Shown here: positions 5,834 to 12,993 of the stretch, in pieces
Position numbering within the stretch: the first letter of the stretch is position 1
Layout: each line of letters begins with the position of its first letter
Origin: CAYRZF01 sp964428805
Lineage (GTDB): Bacteria > Methylomirabilota > Methylomirabilia > Rokubacteriales > CSP1-6
Direction of reading: 5' to 3'
Length of the DNA: 20,244 bases
NCBI GenBank assembly: GCA_964428805.1
Contig: CAYRZF010000039.1
Coordinates: forward strand, 1-20,244
Translations under genes and position numbers: made by a program
Notes under the pieces: generated by a model
Seen by the model: only the letters and a program-made list of their open reading frames with translations
What the model was told of the DNA's origin: nothing
Database searches by the model: none

Positions 5834-7348
5834 TCAACCGCCCGGCCCCTTCTCGATCAACCCCATGGCTCGGCGCGCCTTCTGAAAGGCCGGCGACAGC
5901 TCCTGCTGCCTCAGCCCCAGATCGAGGCTTTCCCGCAGCAGCGATTTGAGGCGCTCGCCTTCCTCCATGGCGTCGCTCTGCTTCCCCTCCTTCACTAGCT
6001 GGCTGATCATCGCAGCCCGGGCTTCGGCGACGCCGGCGAGGGCGCGCGCGGTGGCCTCCCGGGTCTCCTGCTGGCGCTCGGGATTGATCTCCCCGATTCG
6101 GAGGGCGTGGAAGAGCGGCTCGATGGCGCCCTCGTGCTCCCCTGCCTCCACCCGTCGCATCCCCAGTTTGGTGTAGCCCGACCAAATCCGCCGATTCACC
6201 TCTTCCCGCCGCTTCGAGGTGAGCGCCTCGGGAGGGACAGAGTTCAGGACGCCCTCGGCGCGCTGGAGGAACGTCAACGCCTCCCCCTCGCGTTCATCCT
6301 CCAGCGCGCGGATGGCGCTGGCGGTGAGCTGTCCTATCTCGCCGGTGAATGTGGCGGACAAGAGCTCATTGAAGTGCGCGCGCCGGTCCCCGGGGAACTC
6401 CTCTTCGGACAGGGCATCGCGGATGAGCCGACGGGCCCGGTGAAACTCTTGCCGTTGGCTGAGGGCGGTCACGGTCTGCCCGTAGGCGCTCCAGAGCCCA
6501 CGCCGCGCCCGGTCCAGCGCGGACGAGAGCTCCCCGTCTCCGGGCATTTCCGCCAATCCCTGATGAAGCCAGACGATTGCCTGCCTGAAGGTGGCGATCC
6601 GTTCTTCCCCGGCCGTTTCCGTAATCTGCTCAGCCCGCGCGAGCAGCCGACGACCGACGCTCGACGCTAAGGCCGCCAGCTGCTGCTGGTAGCCAGGCCG
6701 CTCGGACTCGGGGGCCGTGTGGATCGCCTCCTCGAACGCGGAGCGCGCGCCCTCTTCGTCACCCAGGGCCTGGCGGGAAAGCGCGAGTAAGCTCCACAGG
6801 CCCGCGACCTCGTCAGCCCGAGGCCCGCTTCCGGACGCCTCGCCGAGGGCGCGCTGGAGCGCCGGTTCCGCCGTGGAAATCACCCCGTGGTATTGCCGCC
6901 CCTCAAAGAGAGTTTGGCACTGCGCAACGGGAAGCTCCACCTCGCGGGGGCGAGGAGTAGGCCGCGGGACTTCGGCGGGTTGGACGGGAGACGGGGCAAT
7001 CTCGGGCGGCGGGGGCACGCTGGCAGCGGCAGTCGCAGGGGGCGGCGTCGGTTCGGCCGGCGCGGAAGGAGCGTCAAGCGGCACTTCGGGAGCCGCGGGT
7101 CTCGAGCGCGGGGTGAAAAGGCGAGCCGAACGCCGACGGGAGAGCGACGGCTCCGCGCTCGCCGGCGTCTCGCGGAGACGAGCCTCCGGACTCGGTTCAC
7201 CCCGCCGCCGATTCGCCGGGACGCGCGCAGTTCGGCGGCGTCGGCGGCGACGACGACGGGGCGGCGGACCGAGCGCCTGCGCGATTCCGGCGACGAGAAA
7301 TATCCCCGCGACAGCGGCCACCACAGCCAGAATCAATTCCTGACTCAT
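5834..7348 (-). CDS. Membrane-anchored protein with TPR-like helical repeats, function unknown
   Basis: The 504-residue protein starts with one hydrophobic helix (5-26), then GPPP and nine consecutive arginines (31-39) plus further basic residues. This should hold the C-terminal part in the cytoplasm by the positive-inside rule. Residues 50-135 are proline/alanine-rich and look disordered. From about 140 to 490 it is all helical, with TPR-like pairs such as YHGVISTAEPALQRAL, LWSLLALSRQALGDEEGA and RSAFEEAIHTAPESER, and later REGEALTFLQRAEGVLNSVP and EGAIEPLFHALRIGEINPER. Helical repeats of this type bind other proteins. I do not recognise a named family. The ATG at 7348 is divergent from the thiolase gene across a 141-base gap, and the stop nearly touches the VOC gene's stop. 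Confidence 0.72.
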   Translation of the reverse strand: MSQELILAVVAAVAGIFLVAGIAQALGPPPRRRRRRRRRTARVPANRRRGEPSPEARLRETPASAEPSLSRRRSARLFTPRSRPAAPEVPLDAPSAPAEPTPPPATAAASVPPPPEIAPSPVQPAEVPRPTPRPREVELPVAQCQTLFEGRQYHGVISTAEPALQRALGEASGSGPRADEVAGLWSLLALSRQALGDEEGARSAFEEAIHTAPESERPGYQQQLAALASSVGRRLLARAEQITETAGEERIATFRQAIVWLHQGLAEMPGDGELSSALDRARRGLWSAYGQTVTALSQRQEFHRARRLIRDALSEEEFPGDRRAHFNELLSATFTGEIGQLTASAIRALEDEREGEALTFLQRAEGVLNSVPPEALTSKRREEVNRRIWSGYTKLGMRRVEAGEHEGAIEPLFHALRIGEINPERQQETREATARALAGVAEARAAMISQLVKEGKQSDAMEEGERLKSLLRESLDLGLRQQELSPAFQKARRAMGLIEKGPGG

Positions 7349-7412
7349 CCCGGTTGGCCCCCGACGGGTCGCACCGTCGTTCTCGGCATGTTCCCCATGC
7401 TAGCACATCCTT

Positions 7413-7441
7413 TTGAGTTCGCCGGACTCTTCCAGTATCAT
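7413..7441 (+). promoter_or_regulatory. Sigma70-type promoter for the thiolase-DUF35 pair
   Basis: TTGAGT (7413-7418; four of six -35 positions), a 17-base spacer and TATCAT (7436-7441; five of six -10 positions) lie 48 bases ahead of the thiolase ATG. They fall in the 141-base space between divergent genes (7349-7489). The rest of that space shows no convincing promoter for the minus-strand gene; a TAGCAT at 7402-7397 lacks a matching -35. Confidence 0.55.
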
Positions 7442-7489
7442 GAAGGTTGTCGCCTATTTCGTGTCGAACCTGCCAGGAGGGACATCCCG

Positions 7490-8644
7490 ATGAGACGCGT
7501 CGCGGTGGTCGGAGTGGGTGTCACCAAGTTCGGCAAGCACGAACGGACCTGCGCCGAACTCTTCGCCGAGGCCGCCGCCGACGCGATCCAGGACGCCGGG
7601 GTCTCGCCTCGAGCCATTCAGGCCATTTACTTCGGCAACGTGGTCGGCGGCGAGGCGGAGCGACAACTCCACATGGGCCCCCAGGTCGCGTCGGCCCTCG
7701 GCATCCCGGCGGTCCCCACGACCCGCTTCGAGACTGCCTGCGCCACCAGTCACGCGGCGTTTCGCCACGCCGTGATGGAGATCGCCGGCGGCGCGTCGGA
7801 TGTGCTGCTGGTCGGGGGCGCCGAGCGGATCTTGAACCTTCCCACCGACGCGGCCACGGAGTATTTCGCCTTCGCCTCGGATGCCACGTTCGAGCAGCCC
7901 ACCGGGATCACGTTCGCGGGCGTCTTCGCGCTCATGGCTCGCGCGCATATGGCGAAGTACGGGACGACCGAAGAGCAGATGGCCCACGTGGCCGTGAAGA
8001 ACCACCGGCACGGCGTGCTGAACCCGAAGGCTCAATTCCAAAAAGAGATTACCGTGGAGCAGGTGCTCGCCAGCCCCAAAATCGCCGACCCGCTCAAGCT
8101 CTATGACTGCTGCCCCTTCACCGACGGCGCCGCCGCGGTCGTCGTCGTTTCCGAGGAGGTGGCGCGGAAAAGCCGAAAGCCCGTGTGGGTTCTGGCCTCA
8201 GCCGCCGCTTCCGATTCGATGTGCCTCCACGACAAGAAGGACCTGAGCCGAGCCCTCGCCACGGAACGGGCCGCGCAGGCCGCGTATCGGCAGGCCGGCC
8301 GCGGGCCGGCGGACGTGGATGTGGTGGAGCTTCACGACTGTTTCACGATCGCCGAGATCATCGCCACCGAAGGGCTCGGCTTTTTCGAGCCGGGCACCGG
8401 CGGCATCGCCGCGGAGAAGGGGTGGACCAGCCTGGGCGGGAAAATCCCCGTCAACCCCTCCGGCGGGCTCAAGGCCAAGGGCCACCCGATCGGCGCGACC
8501 GGAGCAGCTCAGATCGCGGAGATCGTGAACCAGCTCAGAGGCGAGGCCGGCCCCCGTCAAGTGGACGGCGCCAGGGTCGGGCTCGTCCACACCCTGGGCG
8601 GCAATGCCGCCACCGTCCTCGTGAGCCTCCTCGGCAGTGAGTAA
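7490..8644 (+). CDS. Thiolase-family (SCP-x type) acyl-CoA acetyltransferase
   Basis: AGGAGG at 7475-7480 fixes the ATG at 7490 and gives 384 residues. The thiolase fold is clear: VAVVGVGVTKFGKH at the start, nucleophile Cys84 in FETACATSHAA, the NPSGGLKAKGHPIGATG block with His332, and VGLVHTLGGNAAT near the end with His367. The position where classical biosynthetic thiolases have a second catalytic cysteine (C-x-G near the C-terminus) has His instead, as in the SCP2/SCP-x-like subgroup. These proteins make or cleave acyl-CoA C-C bonds, often in steroid or fatty-acyl breakdown, and often need a DUF35 partner. The DUF35 gene overlaps the 3' end by eight bases, so the two are translationally coupled. 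The substrate is unknown. Confidence 0.92.
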   Translation: MRRVAVVGVGVTKFGKHERTCAELFAEAAADAIQDAGVSPRAIQAIYFGNVVGGEAERQLHMGPQVASALGIPAVPTTRFETACATSHAAFRHAVMEIAGGASDVLLVGGAERILNLPTDAATEYFAFASDATFEQPTGITFAGVFALMARAHMAKYGTTEEQMAHVAVKNHRHGVLNPKAQFQKEITVEQVLASPKIADPLKLYDCCPFTDGAAAVVVVSEEVARKSRKPVWVLASAAASDSMCLHDKKDLSRALATERAAQAAYRQAGRGPADVDVVELHDCFTIAEIIATEGLGFFEPGTGGIAAEKGWTSLGGKIPVNPSGGLKAKGHPIGATGAAQIAEIVNQLRGEAGPRQVDGARVGLVHTLGGNAATVLVSLLGSE

Positions 8645-9017
8645 GGTGATCACGCTGAAGGCCTTCTTCGAAGAGGCCCGGGCCGGCCGTTTGACAGCCA
8701 TCCGCTGCGGCCGGTGCGGAGAGCTGGCCATTCCTCCCAAAGAGTTCTGCCCGGCCTGTCAGGAGCGGGCGTGGGAACCCGCACCACTCGACGGACACGG
8801 AACGATCGCCAGCTTCACCGTCATCCGCGTCCCGCCCCGGGGACGCGCCGCGGAAGCCCCCTACGCGGTGGCGGTGGTGCGGCTCGACGAGGGCGTGTCG
8901 CTGCTCGGCCGGATCGTTGACATTCCGCTCGACGCCCTGAACATCGGGCTTCCCGTCCGCTTCCGCCCGCTGGATCACGACAACCAGACTGTCATCGGAT
9001 TCGGTCCCGCCGTTTAA
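8637..9017 (+). CDS. DUF35 Zn-ribbon/OB-fold acyl-CoA-binding partner protein
   Basis: This 126-residue protein has the two-part DUF35 layout. A rubredoxin-like zinc ribbon carries Cys24-x2-Cys27 and Cys38-x2-Cys41 (IRCGRCGELAIPPKEFCPAC), then comes an OB-fold with GHGTIASFTVI and the PYAVAVVRLDEG strand pair. In characterised archaeal complexes such proteins bridge a thiolase to HMG-CoA synthase, and in bacterial steroid pathways they pair with acyl-CoA enzymes, binding the CoA arm. The GTG start at 8637 overlaps the thiolase stop (TAA at 8642-8644). This gene order strongly supports a two-subunit enzyme. A hairpin terminator follows 32 bases after its stop. Confidence 0.92.
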   Translation: MSKVITLKAFFEEARAGRLTAIRCGRCGELAIPPKEFCPACQERAWEPAPLDGHGTIASFTVIRVPPRGRAAEAPYAVAVVRLDEGVSLLGRIVDIPLDALNIGLPVRFRPLDHDNQTVIGFGPAV

Positions 9018-9049
9018 TTCCCCCACCCCGCCGTCGATCGTAAGAAAGA

Positions 9050-9084
9050 GAAACCCGCGAACCCTCCGAGGATCCGCGGGTTTC
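9050..9084. terminator. Bidirectional Rho-independent terminator
   Basis: GAAACCCGCG (9050-9059) and CGCGGGTTTC (9075-9084) form a perfect ten-base stem with a 15-base loop that can pair further (CCT/AGG). On the plus strand the stem ends in TTTC followed by AATTCT. On the minus strand it is followed by TCTTTCTTA. Both sides are thus T-rich, so it can end the thiolase-DUF35 transcript and the tRNA-Gly transcript arriving from the right. Confidence 0.8.
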
Positions 9085-9089
9085 AATTC

Positions 9090-9164
9090 TGGAGCGGGCG
9101 ACCGGATTCGAACCGGCGACGTCCAGCTTGGGAAGCTGGCATTCTGCCCCTGAATTACGCCCGC
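9090..9164 (-). tRNA. tRNA-Gly (anticodon CCC)
   Basis: On the minus strand the 7-bp acceptor GCGGGCG/CGCCCGC closes the cloverleaf. The D-arm is ATTC-AGGGGCA-GAAT, the anticodon arm CCAGC-TTCCCAA-GCTGG gives anticodon CCC after U33, and the T-arm is GCCGG-TTCGAAT-CCGGT (one G-U pair). The discriminator is U, and the 3' CCA is encoded (9092-9090). It reads glycine GGG codons. It lies 13 bases downstream of the stop of the nucleotidyltransferase gene on the same strand and directly before the terminator, so it may be partly transcribed by read-through. Confidence 0.95.
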
Positions 9165-9177
9165 CCGTGAGCTTACC

Positions 9178-10839
9178 TTAGTCGGGGGCTTTTCGGGTGT
9201 CAAGCCCTGCGTCAGGCGCGTCGCTGGCGCGTCGCAGATAGGCGAGGGCCTCCTCGCGGGTCCTGACGACGCCCAGGTCTTGAGCCTCGCGTGCCAGGGC
9301 CAGAAGGCGTCCGACCTCCGGACCGGGGGAGATGCCGAACGCCGCCATCACATCCTCTCCCCTCACGAGCGGTGAGGCGGCGGTTTGAAGCCGATCCTCC
9401 TCCCACCCGCCCAGGAGGTCCGACACCAGGCGTCCCGCGGGACCACGCCAGATGTCGAGAGGAGAATCGCCCCGAACGGCGGCAGCATCGGCCAGAGTGA
9501 GGAGCAGCAGGTCCCGCGCCTCGGCGCCGAGATCCCTGAAGAAGCGATAACGGGCGCGTCGCGTGAGTGGGGCGACCTGTCCCAGGTGCATGGGGCGCAG
9601 GTGGTGGCGCACCAGGCGCTCCAGCACGTCAACCGCCTTCCCCGAAAGCCTGAGGCGCTGGCCGATGGCGCGGACGGTGGCAGCGCCTTCGACGTCGTGA
9701 CCGATGAACCGGACCTGTCCCTCGATCACGCGGCGCGTCTGGGGCTTGGCCACGTCGTGGAAGAGGGCCGCCAGCTTCAGCGACTCCCTTCGGGTGAGCC
9801 CGTCACCCAGCGGCTCCGCGACGTGCTCAGCCAGCTCATCGGCATAGGGAGTCAGGGAGGAGAGCCTTTCCAGGAGGAGTTCCACGGCCTCCACAGTCTT
9901 GAGGGAATGCTCCCAGACGGAGAACCGGTGGGGCTTTGGCTGGTTCGCCGACTTCATGGGCCCGATCTCGGGAACAATCGCTTCGAGCAATCCCAGGCGG
10001 TCCAGCTCTCGCAACCCGCGCGAAGCTCGCGGGAGGCTGAGGAGCCGGACCACCTCCTCGCGGATTCTCTCTGGTGGAATCGCGGCAAGCCGCGGCGCAA
10101 CGGCCCTTGACGCCCGCTTCGCCTCGGAGTCCAGCACGAAACCGAGCTCGATCGCCAACCGAACCCCCCTGAGCGCCCGAAGCGGATCCTCCTCGAACGC
10201 CGCTGCGCCGGCGAGACGGAGACGGCGCCGGGCCAGATCCCGCATCCCGCCCGTCGGGTCCACCAACCGCGCCTTCCCCTGGCGGACGAGCGGGCCCAGA
10301 GGAAGGGCGATGGCGTTCACGGAGAAATCGCGCCCTCGGAGGTCCGCCTCGAGCGTGGAGGCCCGGAAATCGGTGAGGTCCACCTGGCGCGCGCCCGTCT
10401 CGTCCTTGACGATAACCCGAGCGGCGCCACGCCCCTCGTCCAGCAGCACGAACGTGCCGCCAAGGCGGCTCGCCAACTCCCGCGCGAGCGCCAGGGCTCC
10501 GCAGGGAAGCGCGAGATCGAGGTCCTCCATGACCCCGCGCGAGAGCAGGAGGTCTCGCACTGCCCCGCCGACGATAAATGCCCCCTCACCTTCATCCTCT
10601 CCCCCCCGGGGGGAGAGGGCGGGGTGAGGGGGTCCGAGGAGATCGGCCAGGGTGCGGAGCACGGTCTGATGAGCCGGCGGGAAATCGGAGAGCGAAACGA
10701 GATGGGACGGAGACTCCGAGCGTGATCGTCGGGGAGGACGACCCGCGCCGCGGGCCACGGGCGGCGGGCTGGGCGCCGGGCGGCCGCGCTTCAGCCGCTC
10801 GAGCTTCGGCAGGTTCCGGAACCCCTTATGGCCAGCCAT
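9178..10839 (-). CDS. CCA-adding/poly(A) polymerase-family tRNA nucleotidyltransferase with HD domain
   Basis: I take the ATG at 10839 (AAGGG about nine bases upstream; a TTG lies one codon earlier), giving 553 residues. The class II nucleotidyltransferase head has FIVGGAVRDLLL (GG at 91-92), the metal-binding EDLDLAL (Asp106, Asp108), the RGRDFSVNAIA motif near 169 and the EDPLRALRGVR motif at 217-227. A C-terminal HD domain has FHDVAKP (His361/Asp362), with VWEHS and FIGHD. The enzyme adds or repairs tRNA 3' CCA, or only C or A; these types cannot be separated by eye. Two oddities stand out: a basic, proline-rich N-terminal extension of about 50 residues, and about 18 residues (70-87) just before the first beta strand that are encoded by a palindromic repeat. 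Confidence 0.9.
   Translation of the reverse strand: MAGHKGFRNLPKLERLKRGRPAPSPPPVARGAGRPPRRSRSESPSHLVSLSDFPPAHQTVLRTLADLLGPPHPALSPRGGEDEGEGAFIVGGAVRDLLLSRGVMEDLDLALPCGALALARELASRLGGTFVLLDEGRGAARVIVKDETGARQVDLTDFRASTLEADLRGRDFSVNAIALPLGPLVRQGKARLVDPTGGMRDLARRRLRLAGAAAFEEDPLRALRGVRLAIELGFVLDSEAKRASRAVAPRLAAIPPERIREEVVRLLSLPRASRGLRELDRLGLLEAIVPEIGPMKSANQPKPHRFSVWEHSLKTVEAVELLLERLSSLTPYADELAEHVAEPLGDGLTRRESLKLAALFHDVAKPQTRRVIEGQVRFIGHDVEGAATVRAIGQRLRLSGKAVDVLERLVRHHLRPMHLGQVAPLTRRARYRFFRDLGAEARDLLLLTLADAAAVRGDSPLDIWRGPAGRLVSDLLGGWEEDRLQTAASPLVRGEDVMAAFGISPGPEVGRLLALAREAQDLGVVRTREEALAYLRRASDAPDAGLDTRKAPD
10581..10632. repeat. Palindromic repeat copy 1, in frame inside the nucleotidyltransferase gene
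   Basis: Outer arms CCCCCTCACC (10581-10590) and GGTGAGGGGG (10623-10632) and inner arms CCTCTCCCCCC (10596-10606) and GGGGGGAGAGG (10608-10618) form one long imperfect hairpin. The unpaired TTCAT lies opposite GCGG. On the minus strand it is read as PPHPALSPRGGEDEGEG without a stop. It matches three other elements at 16705, 19473 and 20193. Confidence 0.9.
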
Positions 10840-10863
10840 CAACGTCGCCCTTCACGATCTACT

Positions 10864-11760
10864 CTACACCGCCCTCCCGGCGGGAAGCGCCGAGGCGTGA
10901 ATCAGCCAGCGGCCCGGCCACCTCCGCACGGCACAGTCGGCCACCAGGGTCCCGGCTCTCACCAGGCGGGACACGGCGCTGGAGACTTCGGACCGGGGCA
11001 GCGCGAAGAGCCGGCCCAGGAGCGCCGGCGTCGTGAAGACGGCGGCCCGGGCGTAGCGCGCGACCAGTTGCTCGACCGCGGCCCCACGGGGAAGGCGCCG
11101 GCCTTCGGCCACGTGCTCGGGCAGCCACACTTCGAGCAGATCCCATCGGTACGAGAAGGTCGGCTCGTAGCGTTCCTCGGTCTTGACGAGCCAGAGTCCC
11201 TGCTGAAGCTCCGCCATCACCCGCTCGAACTCCCGCGTCTTGGACGGCTCCAGCAGGAAACAGTTGGCGCGGATCTCCCGCGTGTACTGGGGGTGCTCGC
11301 GCGTGAGCGCGTCCATGATCCGCTTGGCGGTCAGCGACAGACGGCCGGCCTCGTACTCGAGGCGATAGTCCCGGGCTCGCTGGCGTCCCCGCACCAGCGC
11401 GTAAAAAATCGGGAACAGATCCAGCGCCACCAGCACCGGGCGCCCCTTGAGGAGCTTGCCATAGTACACCTGGCGCTTCGCGGGCAGGGCGTCCTTCAGG
11501 TCCCAGGTGATGCCGATTCCCGAATCGTGGTGGGAGCGGCGAGGCCACTTGGGATCCCGGCGCCCTTCGACGGCCTCCCAGAGGCACGGCAGTCCCTCGC
11601 GAAACCGGTAGAACGTGGAGCAGAGGCCGACGGCGTTGACGAAGGCGAGCGCGGCTCGCTCAGTCCTGACCCGCAGTCCGGCGACCCGGTGAAAACGCCG
11701 ATCCCTGAGGCGCGAGAGTCTTTCCGGGGACAGAAGGGGTTCCGCCGGAGCATCGGGCAT
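10864..11760 (-). CDS. Uncharacterised protein, possibly AlkZ/YcaQ-like winged-helix
   Basis: The 298-residue protein has an N-terminal stretch LSPERLSRLRDRRFHRV, a conserved-looking centre (SHHDSGIGITWDLKDALPAK, then QVYYGKLLKGRPVLVALDL at 97-115), an arginine-rich helical region with LTAKRIMDAL, and a C-terminal winged-helix-like segment (TPALLGRLFALPRSEVSSAVSRLVRAGTLV, about 244-273). The HHD...TWDLKD...YGKLL pattern and the overall length resemble proteins labelled AlkZ-related, from the family of crosslink-repair DNA glycosylases. That link is from memory and I cannot point to the glycosylase catalytic Gln motif. It sits nine bases after the VIT1 gene and 24 bases before the nucleotidyltransferase ATG, within the long minus-strand operon. 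A transcription-factor role is an alternative. Confidence 0.6.
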   Translation of the reverse strand: MPDAPAEPLLSPERLSRLRDRRFHRVAGLRVRTERAALAFVNAVGLCSTFYRFREGLPCLWEAVEGRRDPKWPRRSHHDSGIGITWDLKDALPAKRQVYYGKLLKGRPVLVALDLFPIFYALVRGRQRARDYRLEYEAGRLSLTAKRIMDALTREHPQYTREIRANCFLLEPSKTREFERVMAELQQGLWLVKTEERYEPTFSYRWDLLEVWLPEHVAEGRRLPRGAAVEQLVARYARAAVFTTPALLGRLFALPRSEVSSAVSRLVRAGTLVADCAVRRWPGRWLIHASALPAGRAV

Positions 11761-11769
11761 GTAGAGAGG

Positions 11770-12477
11770 TTATCCGGCCAATCCCGGCGGCAGCAGCAGC
11801 CCGAGGACGTACCCGACCGCCGCGGCGGCGGCGGCGATCAGCAGGAACTCCAGGCCCGAGACCAGGAGCCGCGTTCCGGCCAGGACGGCCTTGGCCATCC
11901 CGATCCCAAACAGGGCGACGGCGGTGAACCCGACCGCCGTCACGAGCGCCCGAATCCCGACGAGCACGAAGTAGGGGGCCAGGACGATGATCGCCCCGAA
12001 GGCGAAGGACACGCCCATCAGGAGCGCAGCCGAGAGGGGCAGCCGCTCCTGGGCAGCGCCCAGGCCGAGCACCTTTTCCCGAAAGGTCTGAAGAAAGGAG
12101 TTCCGCTCGGCCGAAATCAGCTTGACGACCCCGTAGGCCTTGTCGCGGGGAAGGCCATCGGCTTCGAGCGCCGTCAAGAGCGCCTCCTGAGCCATGTAGG
12201 GCTCCTGCACATAGCGCGCGAGCTCAGCGCGGACCTGTCCCTCCACCACTTCGCGCTCCGCCTTGGTGCTGAGGTACGCGCCGGCCGCCATGGAGAAAGC
12301 GCCCGCGATCATCTGAACGATCCCCGCCAGCAGCACGAGGCGGTCATCCGACGTGGCCCCGTGGACGCCGGCCACGAACCCCACCGTCGAGATGAGCCCA
12401 TCCTGCATTCCGAACACGACCTCGCGGATCTGGGCGAGCCAGCGCACTTCCTCGCGCTTGCCCTCCGGGGTCACCAT
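11770..12477 (-). CDS. VIT1/CCC1-family metal (Fe2+/Mn2+) transporter
   Basis: The 235-residue protein opens with REVVFGMQDGLISTVGFVAGV (18-38), the hallmark first helix of VIT1/CCC1 transporters. A second helix follows (47-70, with the AGAFSMAAGAYLS motif). A hydrophilic acidic segment (71-145, rich in Glu, containing AEREVVEGQ) takes the place of the metal-binding domain of VIT1. Three C-terminal helices then lie at about 146-168, 172-200 and 207-230. These proteins move Fe2+ or Mn2+ across a membrane; bacterial members probably export or detoxify the metal. There is no fused ferritin domain. The ATG at 12477 is three bases after the peroxiredoxin stop with no clear ribosome site, suggesting coupled translation. 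The pairing with a peroxidase fits iron/peroxide control. Confidence 0.9.
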   Translation of the reverse strand: MVTPEGKREEVRWLAQIREVVFGMQDGLISTVGFVAGVHGATSDDRLVLLAGIVQMIAGAFSMAAGAYLSTKAEREVVEGQVRAELARYVQEPYMAQEALLTALEADGLPRDKAYGVVKLISAERNSFLQTFREKVLGLGAAQERLPLSAALLMGVSFAFGAIIVLAPYFVLVGIRALVTAVGFTAVALFGIGMAKAVLAGTRLLVSGLEFLLIAAAAAAVGYVLGLLLPPGLAG

Positions 12478-12480
12478 CGA

Positions 12481-12993
12481 TCAGCGCTCGGTCGAGTCGC
12501 CGGGGTGCCAGTCGGCCGGGCACTGGCGCCCAGAGCGGAGGGCCTCGAGGACACGCAGGGTCTCGCTGACACTCCGCCCCACGTTGTATGCGCTCTGCAC
12601 AGCGTACTCCACGCGGCCGTCGGGAGAGAGGATGTAGGTCCCGCGCTGACACCGGTTGGTCTCGGGGTCCAGCACGTCGTAGAGACGCGCGACATCCCGC
12701 CGCTCGTCCGAGAGTAGCGGATAGGCGATCCCCCCGAGCTCCTTCACCCACTCGAGGTGGAGGCTCGGCGGGTCCACGCTCACGCCCAGGACCTCGGCCC
12801 CCTCCCGCTGGAAGGCCTCGAACTGGACGTGAAACCCTTTGACCTCGGTCGGGCACACGAAGGAGAAGTCCGCCGGGTAGAAGAAGAGGACCACCCAGCG
12901 CCCTTTGAGGTCCCGCAGGCGGAACTCGATCGGGCGCCCGCCGTGCACACCGGGGAGCGAGAAGTCAGGGGCCGGGAGGCCGACCCGGATCAT
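12481..12993 (-). CDS. Typical 2-Cys peroxiredoxin (AhpC/Prx type)
   Basis: The 170-residue protein starts at MIRVGLPAPDFSLPGVHGG. It contains the peroxidatic site FFYPADFSFVCPTE with Cys47 and supporting Pro and Thr, and the C-terminal resolving site RQCPADWHPG with Cys158, so it is a typical 2-Cys enzyme reducing H2O2 or alkyl hydroperoxides. Its electron donor (AhpF or thioredoxin) is not in the window. The ATG at 12993 overlaps the upstream DUF1015 stop as ATGA. A frame reaching back to 13320 only reads through codons of that upstream gene and is not used. It is likely co-translated with DUF1015 and the VIT1 transporter. Confidence 0.94.
   Translation of the reverse strand: MIRVGLPAPDFSLPGVHGGRPIEFRLRDLKGRWVVLFFYPADFSFVCPTEVKGFHVQFEAFQREGAEVLGVSVDPPSLHLEWVKELGGIAYPLLSDERRDVARLYDVLDPETNRCQRGTYILSPDGRVEYAVQSAYNVGRSVSETLRVLEALRSGRQCPADWHPGDSTER

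Noticed and set aside
6887..7489. Long N-terminal extension of the thiolase
   Set aside because: It runs antisense to the helical-repeat gene and through the promoter; AGGAGG nine bases before the ATG at 7490 and the thiolase N-terminus fix the start there.
10581..10632. Repeat as an intergenic terminator or attenuator
   Set aside because: This copy is inside an open frame between conserved motifs of the enzyme, so it cannot be read as a gene end.
10828..12717. 629-codon open frame on the plus strand
   Set aside because: Antisense to three genes with clear or plausible families (winged-helix-like, VIT1, peroxiredoxin). It is low complexity and has no ribosome site or family match.
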